From: Strigamia acuminata
Lineage: Eukaryota; Arthropoda; Chilopoda; Geophilomorpha; Linotaeniidae
Assembly: GCA_949358305.1 (NCBI GenBank)
Contig: OX442314.1
Location: 32,049,608-32,113,607, forward strand
Reading direction: 5' to 3'
Length of the DNA: 64,000 nt
Positions 34,401 to 43,440 of this stretch are shown in pieces (the first letter of the stretch is position 1; the number at the start of each line of letters is the position of its first letter). Position numbers and translations under genes: made by a program. The notes beneath the pieces are model-generated. The model searched no databases, was not told the origin of the DNA, and saw nothing but the letters and a program-made list of their open reading frames with translations.

Positions 34401-36290
34401 ACTGTTGCCTGTATACTTCCACTAAGAAAAGTAGGATTGTTGTGATTTTAATTAGTTTCATGATTTTAGGTGTTTGAAATGATGTAAATTGACTCATATT
34501 TGATAATAAAATGTTTTTAAAAGACTGGAAGCAATGTTTTAAGCTGTTATTTTTTCAAAATTCATGATTGTTAAGTTCGCTCAGTTTATTGGTTGCTATG
34601 TCAAGCTGGTTTTAAAATTTATGATCGATTGTTCTGTCTGGACACAAAATGGCTTCCCATAACTCGAGCGTTTGTATTTTGGCCTACTTTTGTGTAGCCC
34701 TACAACAGTGAATAGGCTCGGCCAAAAAAAAGAGCTGAGCTTCTAACGGTGAGCCAGAGTATACATATACTTTAACTGTTAACTCATACCATACAATGTT
34801 CAGAGTATGTCAACAAGTAAACTTTATTCTGCCTCCAGATGATTAGATCGTATAATAAGGGCAAGTCTAGATAACGCTTTAGATTTGGAATTCCTCGTGT
34901 TTCCTTGATGACAAATATCAATAATTTATTTTCAGTTGATAAGAAAGTAGACTGGGCAAGCTGAAATTAAAATTTATTTTTAAACATGTGTATAACCATT
35001 CCGTAAATAGAACTAGGAATAGATAAACAAGCATTTAGATCGACAAGCAATAATGTTGATAGCTCAATTCCTAATCGTATTGTCAGTGTTCAGACGGACG
35101 CCACGTGGTCAGGAAAGGGCCACAAGACGCTGGACGCAACACACACGATAAGAATTACTACACAAGTTTAGATTTGGATATTAGCTTTATTGTTGTCTAG
35201 GGGTATGATGGGGATCTCACAGTGCATTTCACAATGTTATGGCTGCATGGAAACCATCCCTAATCAAACGACCAATGGGTCGCATGACACACGTGGTCGG
35301 AATCACATTTCCGCCATGTTGCCGTACGTTCATGGAGAATGCACGTCAGACGTGGCCACCATAGACGCTCAGGTCCCGGCGAATGACATAGTCGCAACGC
35401 CGATCAGTTGGGTCGCTAACTTAGTCAGTTTGGGAAATGGTCGGAATGCGACCGTTGGCCTTGCTGGCTATTCAACAACTCGTGGACCGCTACAGAGCCC
35501 ACCCACTTCCGGAAGGGTCACTTCCGGGGCCCGATAGGACAATCAAGGGCCTGCAGCTCCACCTAGTTGCGCCAGAGACGCCGAAGCTGCGCTAAGTGCT
35601 TTGCGTTGCAGGCGAGTGATCAGCGCGCAGGGGCAGCTGGTCACAATTTTCTGCCATAGAAACATGAACCGACAAACATTCAGTCGGCATGGCAATAAGT
35701 TTACAAACGTGACTGCCTACCATAACTTGTCAAACTAATACTGTTTCCCAACTAGCAGAACGAATGATTGATTGAGTTTGAGGAGAATGATCTTAACTTG
35801 TTCACAACTTTCGATCCAAATCAGAATCAGCTGAAAAGGAGCGTAATTAAAATCTAATGATGTATTAGTGAATTGTTGTGTCGACATATGTATTTTTCCA
35901 GCCCAACTGAAACGGATCAATTTCAACAAGCAAGTTGGCACTAGAATTTTTAAAAAATATTAATATTTAAAAATAAAAATAAAATAATTAAATTGTAACC
36001 ATCATAATCATTTTGATAAATAATATGTATTCTTCTTGCATTTGTGATTTGTACAATATTCGATAATTGAAAAATGAGTTGGTTGTCACAATCAGATAAA
36101 GATGAATTCAGTGAGAGAGAATTTTTCCAACCTTAAAGATGAAGCATTCATATTCAGGTTATTATTTTATCAATATTCTTAATTACTGAGAATGTAAAAA
36201 TAAATTAATAAAACGTGTAATTAGCTTACTGTTTGAAATGTCTATGAATTCAGCGATTAAAGAAAAGAAAAATATTCTTAAAATGTTCAT
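19425..36290 (-). CDS. Ionotropic receptor-like channel, copy 1, complete (10 exons, 546 aa)
   Basis: Exons: 36290-36230, 35940-35798, 34960-34790, 34229-34074, 32957-32869, 23796-23739, 23628-23370, 23301-23114, 20002-19752, 19689-19425. All junctions are GT/AG and in phase (1,0,0,0,2,0,1,0,2), total 1,641 nt. Exon 1 encodes a signal peptide (MNILRIFFFSLIAEF); exons 2-5 the extracellular N-terminal part; exon 7 the end of S1 and M1 (FFKPFSIVVWLCILATYLFF); exon 8 M3 (SSYSVVLYTFLTV) and the start of S2; exon 9 S2; exon 10 M4 (FLILIGAVFCSGIIFLLE). This is the iGluR/IR plan; the pore segment between M1 and M3 is short. Such receptors are ligand-gated cation channels, often chemosensory in arthropods. 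Ligand residues cannot be assigned. Intron 5 (9 kb) holds foldback copy 2; intron 8 a Tc1 element and a solo LTR. Confidence 0.8.
20028..20563. repeat. Solo LTR in intron 8 of IR copy 1
   Basis: 536 bp from TGTCACGCGG to CCAAGTAACA, flanked by ATAT on both sides (20024-20027, 20564-20567), i.e. TG...CA ends and a short TSD. Contains AATAAA-type signals. No internal region follows, so it is a recombined solo LTR. The intron sequence before it (AAGACCATAT) resumes after it. Confidence 0.75.
20568..21210. other. Intron 8 sequence with a short perfect palindrome
   Basis: No gene. Around 21017-21050 there is a hairpin centred on ACACCATGGTGT with arms extending through TATTCRAAT. Otherwise unremarkable AT-rich intron. 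Confidence 0.4.
21211..22768 (+). mobile_element. Full-length Tc1-like transposon with IR/DR ends
   Basis: 1,558 bp inserted at TA (TA at 21209-21210 and 22769-22770). The 202-bp terminal inverted repeats (21211-21412, 22567-22768) start CAGTCTGTTTCAAAAG. Each carries two copies of a transposase-site-like direct repeat, AAAAGTATAAACACACCA at the outer end and AAAAATATAAACACACCA at the inner end, the IR/DR layout known from active Tc1 elements. Encodes one intact transposase. Located in intron 8 of IR copy 1. Confidence 0.92.
21555..22532 (+). CDS. Tc1-like transposase (DD34E)
   Basis: 325 codons, start MPRGKTLLEQEIREIY. The N-terminal paired-type double helix-turn-helix spans about residues 1-110, separated by a GRPKC linker near 56, the usual GRPR-like spot. 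The catalytic triad is Asp in VFSDEKKWNLDG (about 145), Asp in QQDNASIHASK (about 234) and Glu in NPIENLWG 34 residues later, so DD34E. Length is normal for the family (about 340). The protein binds the inverted repeats and moves the element by cut and paste at TA. No frameshift or stop. The nuclear localisation signal is not obvious. Confidence 0.93.
   Translation: MPRGKTLLEQEIREIYLLHGAGNSLRYIAAATNRSTRAVRNVLMQGENYGKNKRPGRPKCMTTRNKRQAFQLLTTNKMSTRQAAAALPIQVSHTTVWRSIKDNNNAKFIKMKAKPKLTEQHKLARLNWGRHKMSWKKQWQETVFSDEKKWNLDGPDGFSYYWHDLRKDEKVRMSRQQGGGSVMVWAGFGWGGKTDIVIITGKMNSEKYQQMLYDNLIAFGPVISGNNWKFQQDNASIHASKSTKKWFNDEKINVIDWPSRSPDVNPIENLWGIMTRIVYGENKQYNTVNELKIAIMDAWELRKLVNSMPDRIFNLIAANGGPTKY
24040..24410. 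repeat. Left hairpin array of foldback copy 2
   Basis: Six to seven 54-bp hairpin units, fewer than in copy 1 (about eleven), with the same sequence. The unit number is therefore variable. Confidence 0.88.
24848..25056. mobile_element. MITE with TAGCTGCATTC termini, copy 2 left arm
   Basis: Equivalent of 13884-14091 in copy 1. Confidence 0.55.
25645..25830 (-). repeat. 3' LTR of gag-less gypsy
   Basis: 186 bp, identical by eye to 29011-29196; contains CCGAATAAAGC (minus), a polyadenylation signal. Confidence 0.92.
25931..29008 (-). CDS. pol: Gypsy Pol, N-terminally truncated (protease fragment, RT, RNase H, integrase)
   Basis: The frame is open from the primer-binding site (29008) to the stop at 25931. 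It has no in-frame ATG before the truncated protease (which keeps the distal LLGRDWL motif but lacks the catalytic Asp). RT shows TLDMNHAYNQ, FYGISSAPAIFQ and FIDDSAV in place of YxDD. RNase H has TVDASPVGVGAF; integrase has the zinc finger (HAGHFGIVRT to CDVCQRA) and core HSDNGPQF with Glu in NGAVEGF. So RT to integrase look intact while gag and most of the protease are gone. How it would be translated is unclear. Autonomous movement is unlikely. Confidence 0.88.
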   Translation of the reverse strand, partial: WRRDRIRNPRSTNESSSDASFFVFFELRMEGVCEVPVRHRDRDFRLPLCVATHGPIPLLGRDWLEAFGLLSKTGDLVGAEVFSLSTSTPTPEKLDTPSSNRLDEILERHANVFRDEIGCYNVHKVHIDIDPAVQPIFLKNYPVPLAMKPRLEEELRRLQDLGIITPVASSKWATPIMHVLKSDGTLKIAGCYNRTINKAVLPNSYPLPLFEDVAAKLSGGETYSTLDMNHAYNQLELDAESKLVCTINTHLGLFTVNRLFYGISSAPAIFQREMDKLTAKVESTQPFIDDSAVTGATNATHLCNLDQLLGAFNKANLTLNRKKCKFLRACVQFLGLNISKLGITPVDSKLAPLRNAMQPTDVLSLKSFLGLINYYGKFINNLSTLLEPLYRLTRDDTPWTWGPEQHKAWTKVKAAVTVDSALAHYDAKKQLYLTVDASPVGVGAFISHVENGIHRPIAFASSLLSSAQKNYAQIDREGLAIVYGVRRFHHHLFGRKFILRTDHKPLVAIFGEKKGCNQIVAARLHRWAIFLSAYDYAIEHVPAVDNQIADGLSRNPQPVVDGREDLDMHVNEIFSVSLSQFPVSQAALRAAYDVDAQLQAVLQCIHDEWKSKTPDLINFYKHRFAFSTHGPFLFLSERLVVPEQLRRAVLAELHAGHFGIVRTKSLARSTVWWPSIDRDIESMVRSCDVCQRALPDPPKTSDLRWPIPDEIWGRIHLDFAGPFHGKMFLLAVDARTKWCEVRMMTATTSKATIAVLKCWFKRHGLPIHVHSDNGPQFTSAEFVDFLSRNGIRQTRSPPFHPATNGAVEGFVKTFKNQVGKFLNLNLSISEAVDQFLIAYRSTPHVSTRTTPSEAFLQRTVRTRLHLLNPRLMPEPTTVETRRSFEPGELVFARDYLHAARWVPGIISRKTSSTTYDVAVGNAIIWNRHADQLRKRQTLHAQTPEGGGNRGHFPLLIDDSNLGNTPPVVQPQVLVAPPNSPNLSNVRDASPAPTPPPVPVNTPVVPYRHPQRIRNPTQFYGYNNSD
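29011..29196 (-). repeat. 5' LTR of gag-less gypsy
   Basis: 186 bp, identical to the 3' LTR; followed on the minus strand by the TGGCGACGAG primer-binding site. Confidence 0.92.
29631..29858. repeat. Solo LTR in right arm of foldback copy 2
   Basis: 228 bp from TGGAGTGTTTTACACTCCA to AACACACCA, flanked by a 5-bp TSD CACTG (29626-29630, 29859-29863). Contains GCAAATAAAGTC. Absent from the corresponding site in copy 1 (near 16820), so it is younger than the foldback element. Confidence 0.8.
29878..30085. mobile_element. MITE with TAGCTGCATTC termini, copy 2 right arm
   Basis: Equivalent of 16837-17044 in copy 1. Confidence 0.55.
30937..31505. repeat. Right hairpin array of foldback copy 2
   Basis: About ten to eleven 54-bp hairpin units, inverted relative to 24040-24410. 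Confidence 0.88.
31755..32750 (+). repeat. Gypsy-type LTR in intron 5 of IR copy 1, with nested insertion
   Basis: Starts TGTGTCTTGGGGG and ends CCCCTAGACA. Same start, end and internal block order as 41992-42639 in IR copy 2 and related to the LTR of the gypsy element at the left edge. Interrupted by a roughly 530-bp insertion (31886-32416). Shared position in copies 1 and 2 means that it predates their duplication. Confidence 0.55.
31886..32416. repeat. Insertion inside the LTR, probable solo LTR, with GTCGCA motif cluster
   Basis: TGGGG...GGCCCA flanked by CAGATC and CAGATT, a 6-bp near-TSD; absent from the homologous LTR at 42120. Between 32130 and 32400 it has many copies of CGCAACGTCGCA/TATGCATA-like motifs in both orientations. 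Near 32068-32110 is a block (GCTTACTGTTACCAGTGCC) that also occurs upstream of IR first exons near 36570 and 59460. Confidence 0.5.
33100..33260. repeat. Remnant of G+C-rich dispersed repeat in intron 4 of IR copy 1
   Basis: Short homologue of the fuller block at 42960-43440 in IR copy 2 (shared GTGGTTAGGGTTAACCTG). No coding capacity. Confidence 0.4.
33397..33571. mobile_element. hAT-type MITE with 8-bp TSD
   Basis: 175 bp, termini CAGGGGCGGATCTAG and CTAYRTAGATCCGCCCCTG type, flanked by TATGACAC on both sides (33389-33396, 33572-33579). Terminal CAGGGGCGG and an 8-bp TSD are typical of hAT MITEs. Interior includes the mirrored GGGGGCCCTGGGCT blocks. Non-coding; located in intron 4 of IR copy 1. 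Confidence 0.85.
35096..35650. repeat. G+C-rich dispersed repeat (LTR-like) in intron 2 of IR copy 1
   Basis: Starts with GACGGACGCCACGTGGTCAG, which matches the reverse complement of 50400-50470 beside the copia relic. Its right part (from GACGCTCAGGTCCC) matches 57425-57690 in IR copy 3, and its end (GTGATCAGCGCGCAGGGG) matches near 10790. The 115-codon ORF within is not conserved in frame and is not called. Confidence 0.55.
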
Positions 36291-37369
36291 GATAAGAGAA
36301 AACTTGTACGCTGATATTGACTGCTGCACACTCTTGACACGAGACACGATCAAACTGATGTTAGCAACCACTGCTAACAACTCGTGTAGTCATAACCACA
36401 ACTGTCATTTCGTAAACTATCAGATAAATCAGACACTGTAAAGTTGCAAGATATTGTCCCGAGATCTCGCTGCACGACCGTGAAGCACGATAAACGATAT
36501 TAAATAAATGATGACAGTTTGTGAGTGGCGGTCGGATAACTCGCGGTCAATGGAGGACTGCTGAGGCCCACTGCTTAATGTTTCCAGTGCCACCTGGTGA
36601 CAGTTGGTCATATGTTTATTTATATTAACGATATGTAAAAGTGTGACAGAAACACACAATTCTAAAATAAACAGTATGTCCATCACTATGACAGTTAGTT
36701 GATCTGTTCTTCCTGCTGAGGACACAAACTTAATGACATGTTGACACTGAACACACACGACCACCTCTGTCTGTCTGTTTAAAGTCTGTACTAGATACAC
36801 ATCTGACTTAAGTCAATATATTGACTGGTTTCATTGATTATCGCTCATACTGTGGTGTACCACATCTCACAACTAAGGCCGAATCAAATTGGTGAAATTA
36901 CCTTGTTAACCTAAAATGCATCAATGGCTCCTTCTTTTGAATGTATTTGTTTGTTAGATTTTTCTTCTTCTTCGTGTTGTTAGTTTGTGATTGTAGTTTA
37001 GGAACAAAAAAGTTCAACCAATAGTTTTCGCACACGGGATGTAGCCCTAAAGGTACGGGAGTGCAATAGTTTACTTCCGGAGTTTTGACAGTGTTGTATC
37101 TCGTTCACCAAATGCTGAACTAGTTCAAGTTCCCGTTCATCACCGTGTGAACGTGTTCACGTTCACATTTTCTACGATTATGTAAAACGATTATAAAACA
37201 ATTACATAAAACAAAAATTAAATTTGTGCAATATTAGATAATTGAAAATGGAACTAAAGAAGTGTTTTCCCATGCAATAAGAAAAGATAAATGTATACAC
37301 ACTCTAATTTACTGCCATAATTACTTAATTATTCAGAATTTGTACGGTGAATGCTTCTCATAAGATTAC
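36291..37369 (-). promoter_or_regulatory. 5' flank of IR copy 1
   Basis: No credible gene. A block near 36560-36620 (CCACTGCTTAATGTTTCCAGTGCCACCTGG) is repeated upstream of IR copy 3 (about 59455-59510), in reverse near 39765, and in the insertion at 32068. It may be promoter sequence co-duplicated with the gene or a fragment of an LTR. The open frame at 36429-36800 has no family resemblance. Confidence 0.3.
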
Positions 37370-37428
37370 TTTTTGATACATCGATAGATACAGAGAACAA
37401 GTAAAAAAAAATACTCTTAAAACGTTCA
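37370..37428 (-). pseudogene. Orphan IR first exon, frameshifted
   Basis: Minus strand encodes MNVLRVFFFTCS, matching IR signal-peptide exons, with the donor-like GTAATC used at 48449. A nine-T run replaces the paralogue's ten-base T/C tract (60.5 kb), so the exon is 59 rather than 61 nt and its end phase no longer fits exon 2. No exon 2-10 belongs to it directly. Confidence 0.6.
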
Positions 37429-38872
37429 TCCTCCAAGTGGCACCCTTCTGGCCCCTTCTCTCAACTTTCAAAAGAAGAAAACGACCGCACAATGTGAAAA
37501 TTCCAGTGTTGTTGATACGTTTTAGCAACTGTTGCCCAGTATATTTCATGAAATTTTATGTCTTTTGGCATCCGGTTACTACAACTAACAATCATGTGGC
37601 AATATCGATATTGTATCGATTTGTAATTAAATACACCAGCGTACTGAACGTGTGAACATTTTAGTGTACATCAAGAAAACTGACGTGCGAACGGGTGGTG
37701 ACGTCGGCCACCTCGAATCAAATCCAGCAACTCATTCATGCACTCGTAACAAAAAAATGTACAAATAATATTAAATGTTTCCTGTCAGTAACAATAGTCA
37801 AATACAATTCATGCATTGTTGCTAAGACCTTAATAGCGTTTAGCAATCTCACTCAATCTTACAAATAAAACACTCGACTCACAAATCTTTAAGTGGTCAG
37901 ACACGTCTTTCATTTAACTCAATTTGATTTTTTTTTGTACTGGAGTTCATCGTCAATTACTTGATCTTAAATTTAAATCAATCGAATTCTTTCTTCACAT
38001 TTGTGTTTGTTGTAGCTTAAGATCTCATTGTCATTGGCTATTAAAACGCCCAAAATTCATCCCATCCAATCTGATATTTGTAATGAATGTTTGATTTTGT
38101 GACTTACCCGAGCAATCAGCAGCACACGTTCATCCTGGCGGGTTTTAACTCGTCATACATCATATAAACGCTTTTAGTGTGACTTGAAATGTATCATATG
38201 CAGCTCAGTCCATCTAAAGAATATTTTCATAATTTAAAAAGTGTGTTTAAACCGGTACCATTTTACACTTTTTACTGTTGAGTGTTGACCGTAGTTGATT
38301 TCGCCGATCTCGCTGCATCCATCTTGTCATGTTGCACACTATTGCCATCTGGCGAAGGAATAGTTAACCGCTGACTAAAACGCTCCAATTTGTGCCTTTT
38401 GAAGTTCATTTTACGCCATACTACAGCTACAGAATATAAATTGTGTAAGCTAATTTCCCCTTTAGAGTCTTTACGGCTCTTTAATTTTAAACAAACCTGT
38501 TCAAAACTTTTTCAGTTTACATACTGTTGTGTTTTTATTTTAAATCGAACTTAATAAAGTGAAATATTCCAGAGTTGTGCTTCATTGGTCTTGTCAAGTC
38601 AAGACCAAGAGGAAGAAAAAAGTGTATAATTGCTTTGAATTTCATTAGTCGACTGATTTATTGAACTAATTAAAGCTGCTGAGCAATCATGGCTTGGCAA
38701 CTGCACATTGTTGCAGTTGTCATCGTGTAACACCATGGCGTATGGCAAATACAACAGTTGCTAATGAGGATAGGAGTTACAATTCTAGAATGTTGAAAAG
38801 TGTACACGGTTATGATATTTATTATTTCACACTTGTGTAAATATTGGAAAGGGAAAATAATGTTGCTTTATT
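37429..38872. other. Spacer upstream of IR copy 1, duplicated at 60.56-61.76 kb
   Basis: About 1.4 kb, no ORF. It aligns with 60.56-61.75 kb along almost its full length (shared CAATTCATGCATTGTTGCTAAG, AAACGCCCAAAATT and others), so it belongs to the segmental duplication of the IR unit. Confidence 0.6.
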
Positions 38873-39010
38873 TAGACTTTAAGTTGGTGCAGCTAAAACC
38901 GACTGTTTCAGCTTTTATGCTGCCTCTACAATGACAGGTGCACAGATTAGAGAATATTCTCTAAGAGAGTATTCTCTAATCTGTGGACAGGTGGATTTGG
39001 ATTTGGTGTA
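38873..39010 (-). pseudogene. Remnant of an IR last exon, split by a hairpin
   Basis: Matches the 3' end of exon 10 of IR copy 2 (AAGTTGGTGCAG, GTTTCAGCTTTT, CTACAATGACAGG, then GTGGATTTGGATTTG) but is interrupted at 38939-38985 by a near-perfect hairpin (CACAGATTAGAGAATA and its complement). Too short and broken to code. Confidence 0.6.
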
Positions 39011-40377
39011 CCATCGGAGCTGCGTCCTGATTGCAGCCAATCAGGACAGAGGATTCTGCAAGGTATCAGTCTGTGGCTTAACCACCACGACCGACACAGA
39101 ACAACACCGGCCAAGAGAGTAACTGCTCGCGTTGCTACAGTAAATGACGAGCGATGCTGTGATCACAATGGCTAAAACTACCTAGCGAGGTTGCTCTCAA
39201 GTCTGACGGGACTTGAAGCGACCCGTTGGGCCGTGCTGCAAGGCACGGCGTGGTCATGCATAACCGAACTCGCTTTTTTCCATACGCTGCCAAATTTCCG
39301 GTGTGGTAAAATACGGTAGTTTAATTTAATAAATAGGACAAGAATTGATGTCATTTTTGTTTTAAAATTGAAGTAAAACACAAAATATTTTAATTTTTGA
39401 ATGCAGCTACTGTTTCTTTCGTGCATTCCCAATTGGTGTTAAATCACTTCGGCGCCCACATTTCGTGCCGTTCACTTCGGCACCGTTTCTGTTGCCGAAA
39501 TGATCCGGTTTTTTTTATTTCTTGTTTACTTTTATTTTTTTATCAACATTTTTAATGTAAATTTCTGGCGGATCACTTCGGCGCCAATCATTTAGGCGCC
39601 CATCATGTTTATACTCGTAATGTATGGCAGCCGTACGCTATTGTGCAGCAGTGTGTGGTTTCAATCCTTTGCTGCTGCCTTCTTCTTTTACATCTCACAA
39701 GTCAGTAAGGCATGTTCAAACGCAGGAATGATGATCTGACAAACTTAATTCCATCCTGTGACCAACTGGCACCAGTTGGCACTGGCAACATTAACCAGTG
39801 CATTGCAGTCAATAGGAACAAAAGATTATGTAAGGGGTCAGTCTGGGGTCAGACAGAGTCTTGACCGATCTAGCACCAGTCATGCTGTGACTGTAGATGC
39901 TTGTGCGTTAGCATGAGATGATGGTTGGTCTCAAGTCAGAAGGGACTTGCAGCAACTTGATGGCTGGTGATGCAAAGCACAGCAGGGCATAACATCATTT
40001 CGACCATGCTGAAAGGAATTGAAAGGAATTAGGAAAACTTGTTGTCAGAGGCAAAACATTTATCACGGTTAAATTTAATACAATGAATTTTATTTCTTTT
40101 TTTTTGTGCTACATTCTAGCAATTCGCTATTATATTTTATTGTTTCTTGAATTGCAAAATCCAAACCACTTTTAATCCATTCTATTCTATAATTTCAAAA
40201 ACACTTGGTTTAAAAAATAAAAAGAAGTAACTCTAATGAAAATTAATGCTGTGCAAATACAGTTGCTAGTGTAGGTATATAAACTACATGGTACAATGCT
40301 GTGAAGGTAAATATATATTGTTTTTATTAATTTAAATTTGAGTAAACACTGAAAAATAATCTTGCCTTATTTTAAGT
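39011..40377. other. Intergenic and 3' flank of IR copy 2
   Basis: No gene. Includes a partial TAGCTGCATTC MITE (about 39320-39412), a small cluster of TTCGGCGCC motifs (39448-39600), and a 3' flank with AATAAA (minus) near 40325 that could polyadenylate IR copy 2. The 40080-40370 part aligns with the 3' flank of IR copy 3 (51730-51960). Confidence 0.45.
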
Positions 40378-41991
40378 TTAAGTTGGTGCAGTTGAAGCAC
40401 GAGTCTGTTTCAGCTTTTGTGCTGGTCGTACTACAATGACAAGTGGATTTGGATTTATGTGCTCAACGGCAGATTCAAACTTGGTCGAAAAAATACATTC
40501 CATGAGAAATATTATTCCAGAGCAAAAAACTGCTCCAATTAAAATTAGAAATGCTGTGATTGTGTGGTAAAGAGAGATGGGTTTGCAGTCATAATTTCCT
40601 GTTTCGCAAAATGTTGTTGTTTTGTACTTCTCCTCGAGTCTGTTTATAATTCCTTTCTCTTTTAAGTTCAAAATGCTAAAATGTATATTGCAAGTGTAAT
40701 TTTAAAACCTTTACGAATTTACTCTCTCAGTACTCACTTCTGATTAAAGAATTCCACATATTTCGATTTTTTTTTAAACTGGTAATAGCCTGAAAATGGA
40801 ATCGGGATTTTTATAAAACTGAACGTACAGTCGTGTCCGTACATCTGTTTCAAGATATCGTAAAAATGGATGATGGCATTGTTGTTCGTGGAAAGCAGTT
40901 TTGGAGCATCTGCGAAAGAAATGTTTCCTTTTCCAGTGCTTTTTTCCATACGATGCCAAATTTCCCGTGTAAAATTTGTTTGTGCATTCTACATAAAAAA
41001 AATAAGACTGCATAAACTGCATAAACATCAAAATTGTTTAAAAATAAATTTTTACAACAAATATGCACCTTCTGATGAAAAGTTTCAACAATTGCCAGTT
41101 TTACTCTCCCCCCCCCCCCCCCGCGTTTGGTTTAATTTACCCCCGTTTGGGACAGATCTATGGTGATTCCAAACAGAATCTTAGAACACTACTAATTAAT
41201 TATTTATTACTAATAACAGGAATAAGAACAATTCACATAGAGCAGCGTTGTGATTTGACATTGATTTTCAATTACCTTAAAGTGCACATAAGGAAACTTC
41301 CTTCCAAAAGCGTATAAGTTGATATTGTTTTCCAATAATACATCTTGGACACTGTTGTAACGCAGTCGTGATGTTGTAACAGTGAGTGATGCATAAAGTA
41401 CCACACTGTAGCTTGAAATGATTAGCATACGGAAGAGGTTTTCCGTTGTAGTAACTGTATAAACTATGATATATAGTAAAAATGACTTGTTAATTGAAAA
41501 GTAATCGCATTGAGATGTATTTTTAGACTACCTGATATTGAGGGTTTGTTTTTATGGTGTTTGGTGATCGAAGCAAAAGACAGTGCGAAGAAGAGATAAG
41601 TTGCTAAAATACACAACCAAACGACCATGGGAAAAGGTTTGAAAAATGTCATCCATAAGTATTCTTTGATGACGCTATCTTGTCGCATCACTAATGCAAA
41701 TGTGTCTCTGTAGCTAGGAAAATTTACGTAGTCAAAATTCAGCACACGTACTGCACTCATTCCAAATATTGCTTTGAGAATGTCATATTGCTTAAAGAAT
41801 AAACAAAGTGAATAAAAAAAATAATCTGAAACATGTTCATGTTATCTAAAGTTTGCGCCAAATGACTAATATCACAACTTTTTATTTAATAAACTTACAT
41901 GCTTTTTCACAATGGGAATTGTATTATGGTCATCCTTAATGGTAATGTTGATTATTGAGCTAGAAATATAAAAACGTTTATACCAGCCTGC

Positions 41992-42639
41992 TGTGTCTTG
42001 GGGGTAAAAACTCCCCAGACACACTTCACCCCATTTTGGCTGTGGTGGGTTGCAAATTAACCGTTTTGGTGCAATAATTCCTCTGGTGCACCAAAATGGG
42101 CTCATTGCGCATATCTGGTGAGCAGATCCAAAGTGTGCTGGGCTCAAACTTAGAGTTTTGGGACACTCTTGAATTTACAACCAAACAAACAACACATCTT
42201 GTCATTGCTCTGCCACAACTGCGAGTACTGACCGTGTTATGTTTCTTGTGATTTGGGACATTTCCCGCTAGCTTTGCTACATTTGCAAAACCAGTGCTTT
42301 CGTGTGTATCAGCCACCGTTGATATACGCATTCCCACTGTTATTCAGTGATCTCTGCTAAGGAGCAGTGCTCTCACTCGCCGCCGCCATCGAAGACTACC
42401 ATAGGCCTCTCCGAAGTCAGCCATCGCCGCCCGAGTGAGTTTTGGAGGAAAACAATGTTCCCGCCATTTTCTTGTAATACAATCACCATTGTGTTACATT
42501 TCATTATTCCATTTCATTGTAATATTCAATTCATTATTAATTGAGCTCATTATTAATTATTGTATTTTAACCCAATAAAACATTACTATAACTGTGTTAT
42601 TTTATTATACTTACCTTGTATTCATTTAACCCCTAGACA
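41992..42639 (+). repeat. Gypsy-type LTR in intron 5 of IR copy 2
   Basis: 648 bp, TGTGTCTTGGGGG to CCCTAGACA, AATAAAACATT near its end. Homologous to 31755-32750 and distantly to the LTR at 9798-10565. No internal retroelement sequence adjoins it; a TSD is not evident, as expected for an old insertion. Confidence 0.6.
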
Positions 42640-42959
42640 TTATTAACCATTTTATTTCAGAGACTAAGTGTTTACAGCATCTCAACAGCGTTTATAACCC
42701 GGATCACTGCACAGCCTTGTAAAAGTCCTTTACCAAACTTCTAATACTTACCAAATATTACTCATTTTCTCAAATATGAGCTCCAAAATTTCATTACAGC
42801 AATTCATATTCAAATTTTTCTTTTTTTTCAATCTGTAAAAGAGATGGTTACTTTTTAGTCATTACTTTCTATTTGGATGTATTTTGTGAGAGTGGACAGA
42901 CGCCATTAGGGCACGGGAATGCCTAAATAGCGCCAGACGCACGACATACTGATAGAAAT

Positions 42960-43440
42960 GAGCACAAGGTTTATAGTTTATGGCCTTTATTCAATATCTA
43001 GGAGTCTTCTTCTGTTGCTGCCACTGCTTTGCTGCAGCGCACCTGCAACCCCACATAGCACACGTGGTTAGGGTTAACCTGTGTGCAGCGTGGTCGATGA
43101 GTGCAAGACTCATCAGTCCCTTAGCCCATGGGTCACTCACAGTACTGCGGGGAATGGCATACCGACACATTCCCATGGCTAACAAGAGTGGCAAACAGCA
43201 AGGTGTGAACCGTAGCTGTTCCTACACAATTGTTATTAAACGATGGCCAGGAATAACATCATGTGATAGTGTCATTGGTCATTTCCTGCAACCATCAACT
43301 CCACATGGCGGGGTGGGTTTGGACTGGACCTTGTGGATATGTGTTGCAGTGACCGGCAATCGGTCACATTTCACACCCCAAAAAACCACCCCTCAATCTC
43401 ATTCCCACTATATAATCTTCACCGATGACACATGAATAAG
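42960..43440. repeat. G+C-rich dispersed repeat in intron 4 of IR copy 2
   Basis: Longer homologue of 33100-33260. It shares the layout CCTAGATATTGAATAAAGGCC (minus) with the repeat at 52740, suggesting an LTR/R-region relationship. The 151-codon plus-strand frame has no family signature and is not called. Confidence 0.4.

Noticed and set aside
35190-35537. 115-codon ORF (and 57313-57663, 57330-57725)
   Set aside because: Within dispersed G+C-rich repeats; frames are not conserved between the homologous blocks.
37370-37428. First exon of IR copy 1 at 37.4 kb
   Set aside because: It is frameshifted with the wrong end phase; the exon at 36230-36290 has a canonical GTAAGC donor and fits exon 2.
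41110-41125. Poly-C run next to exon 9 of IR copy 2
   Set aside because: Simple low-complexity tract; no structure beyond length variation, possibly an assembly-sensitive site.
42980-43435. 151-codon plus-strand ORF
   Set aside because: In an LTR-like repeat whose copy at 33.1 kb does not keep the frame; no family motif.
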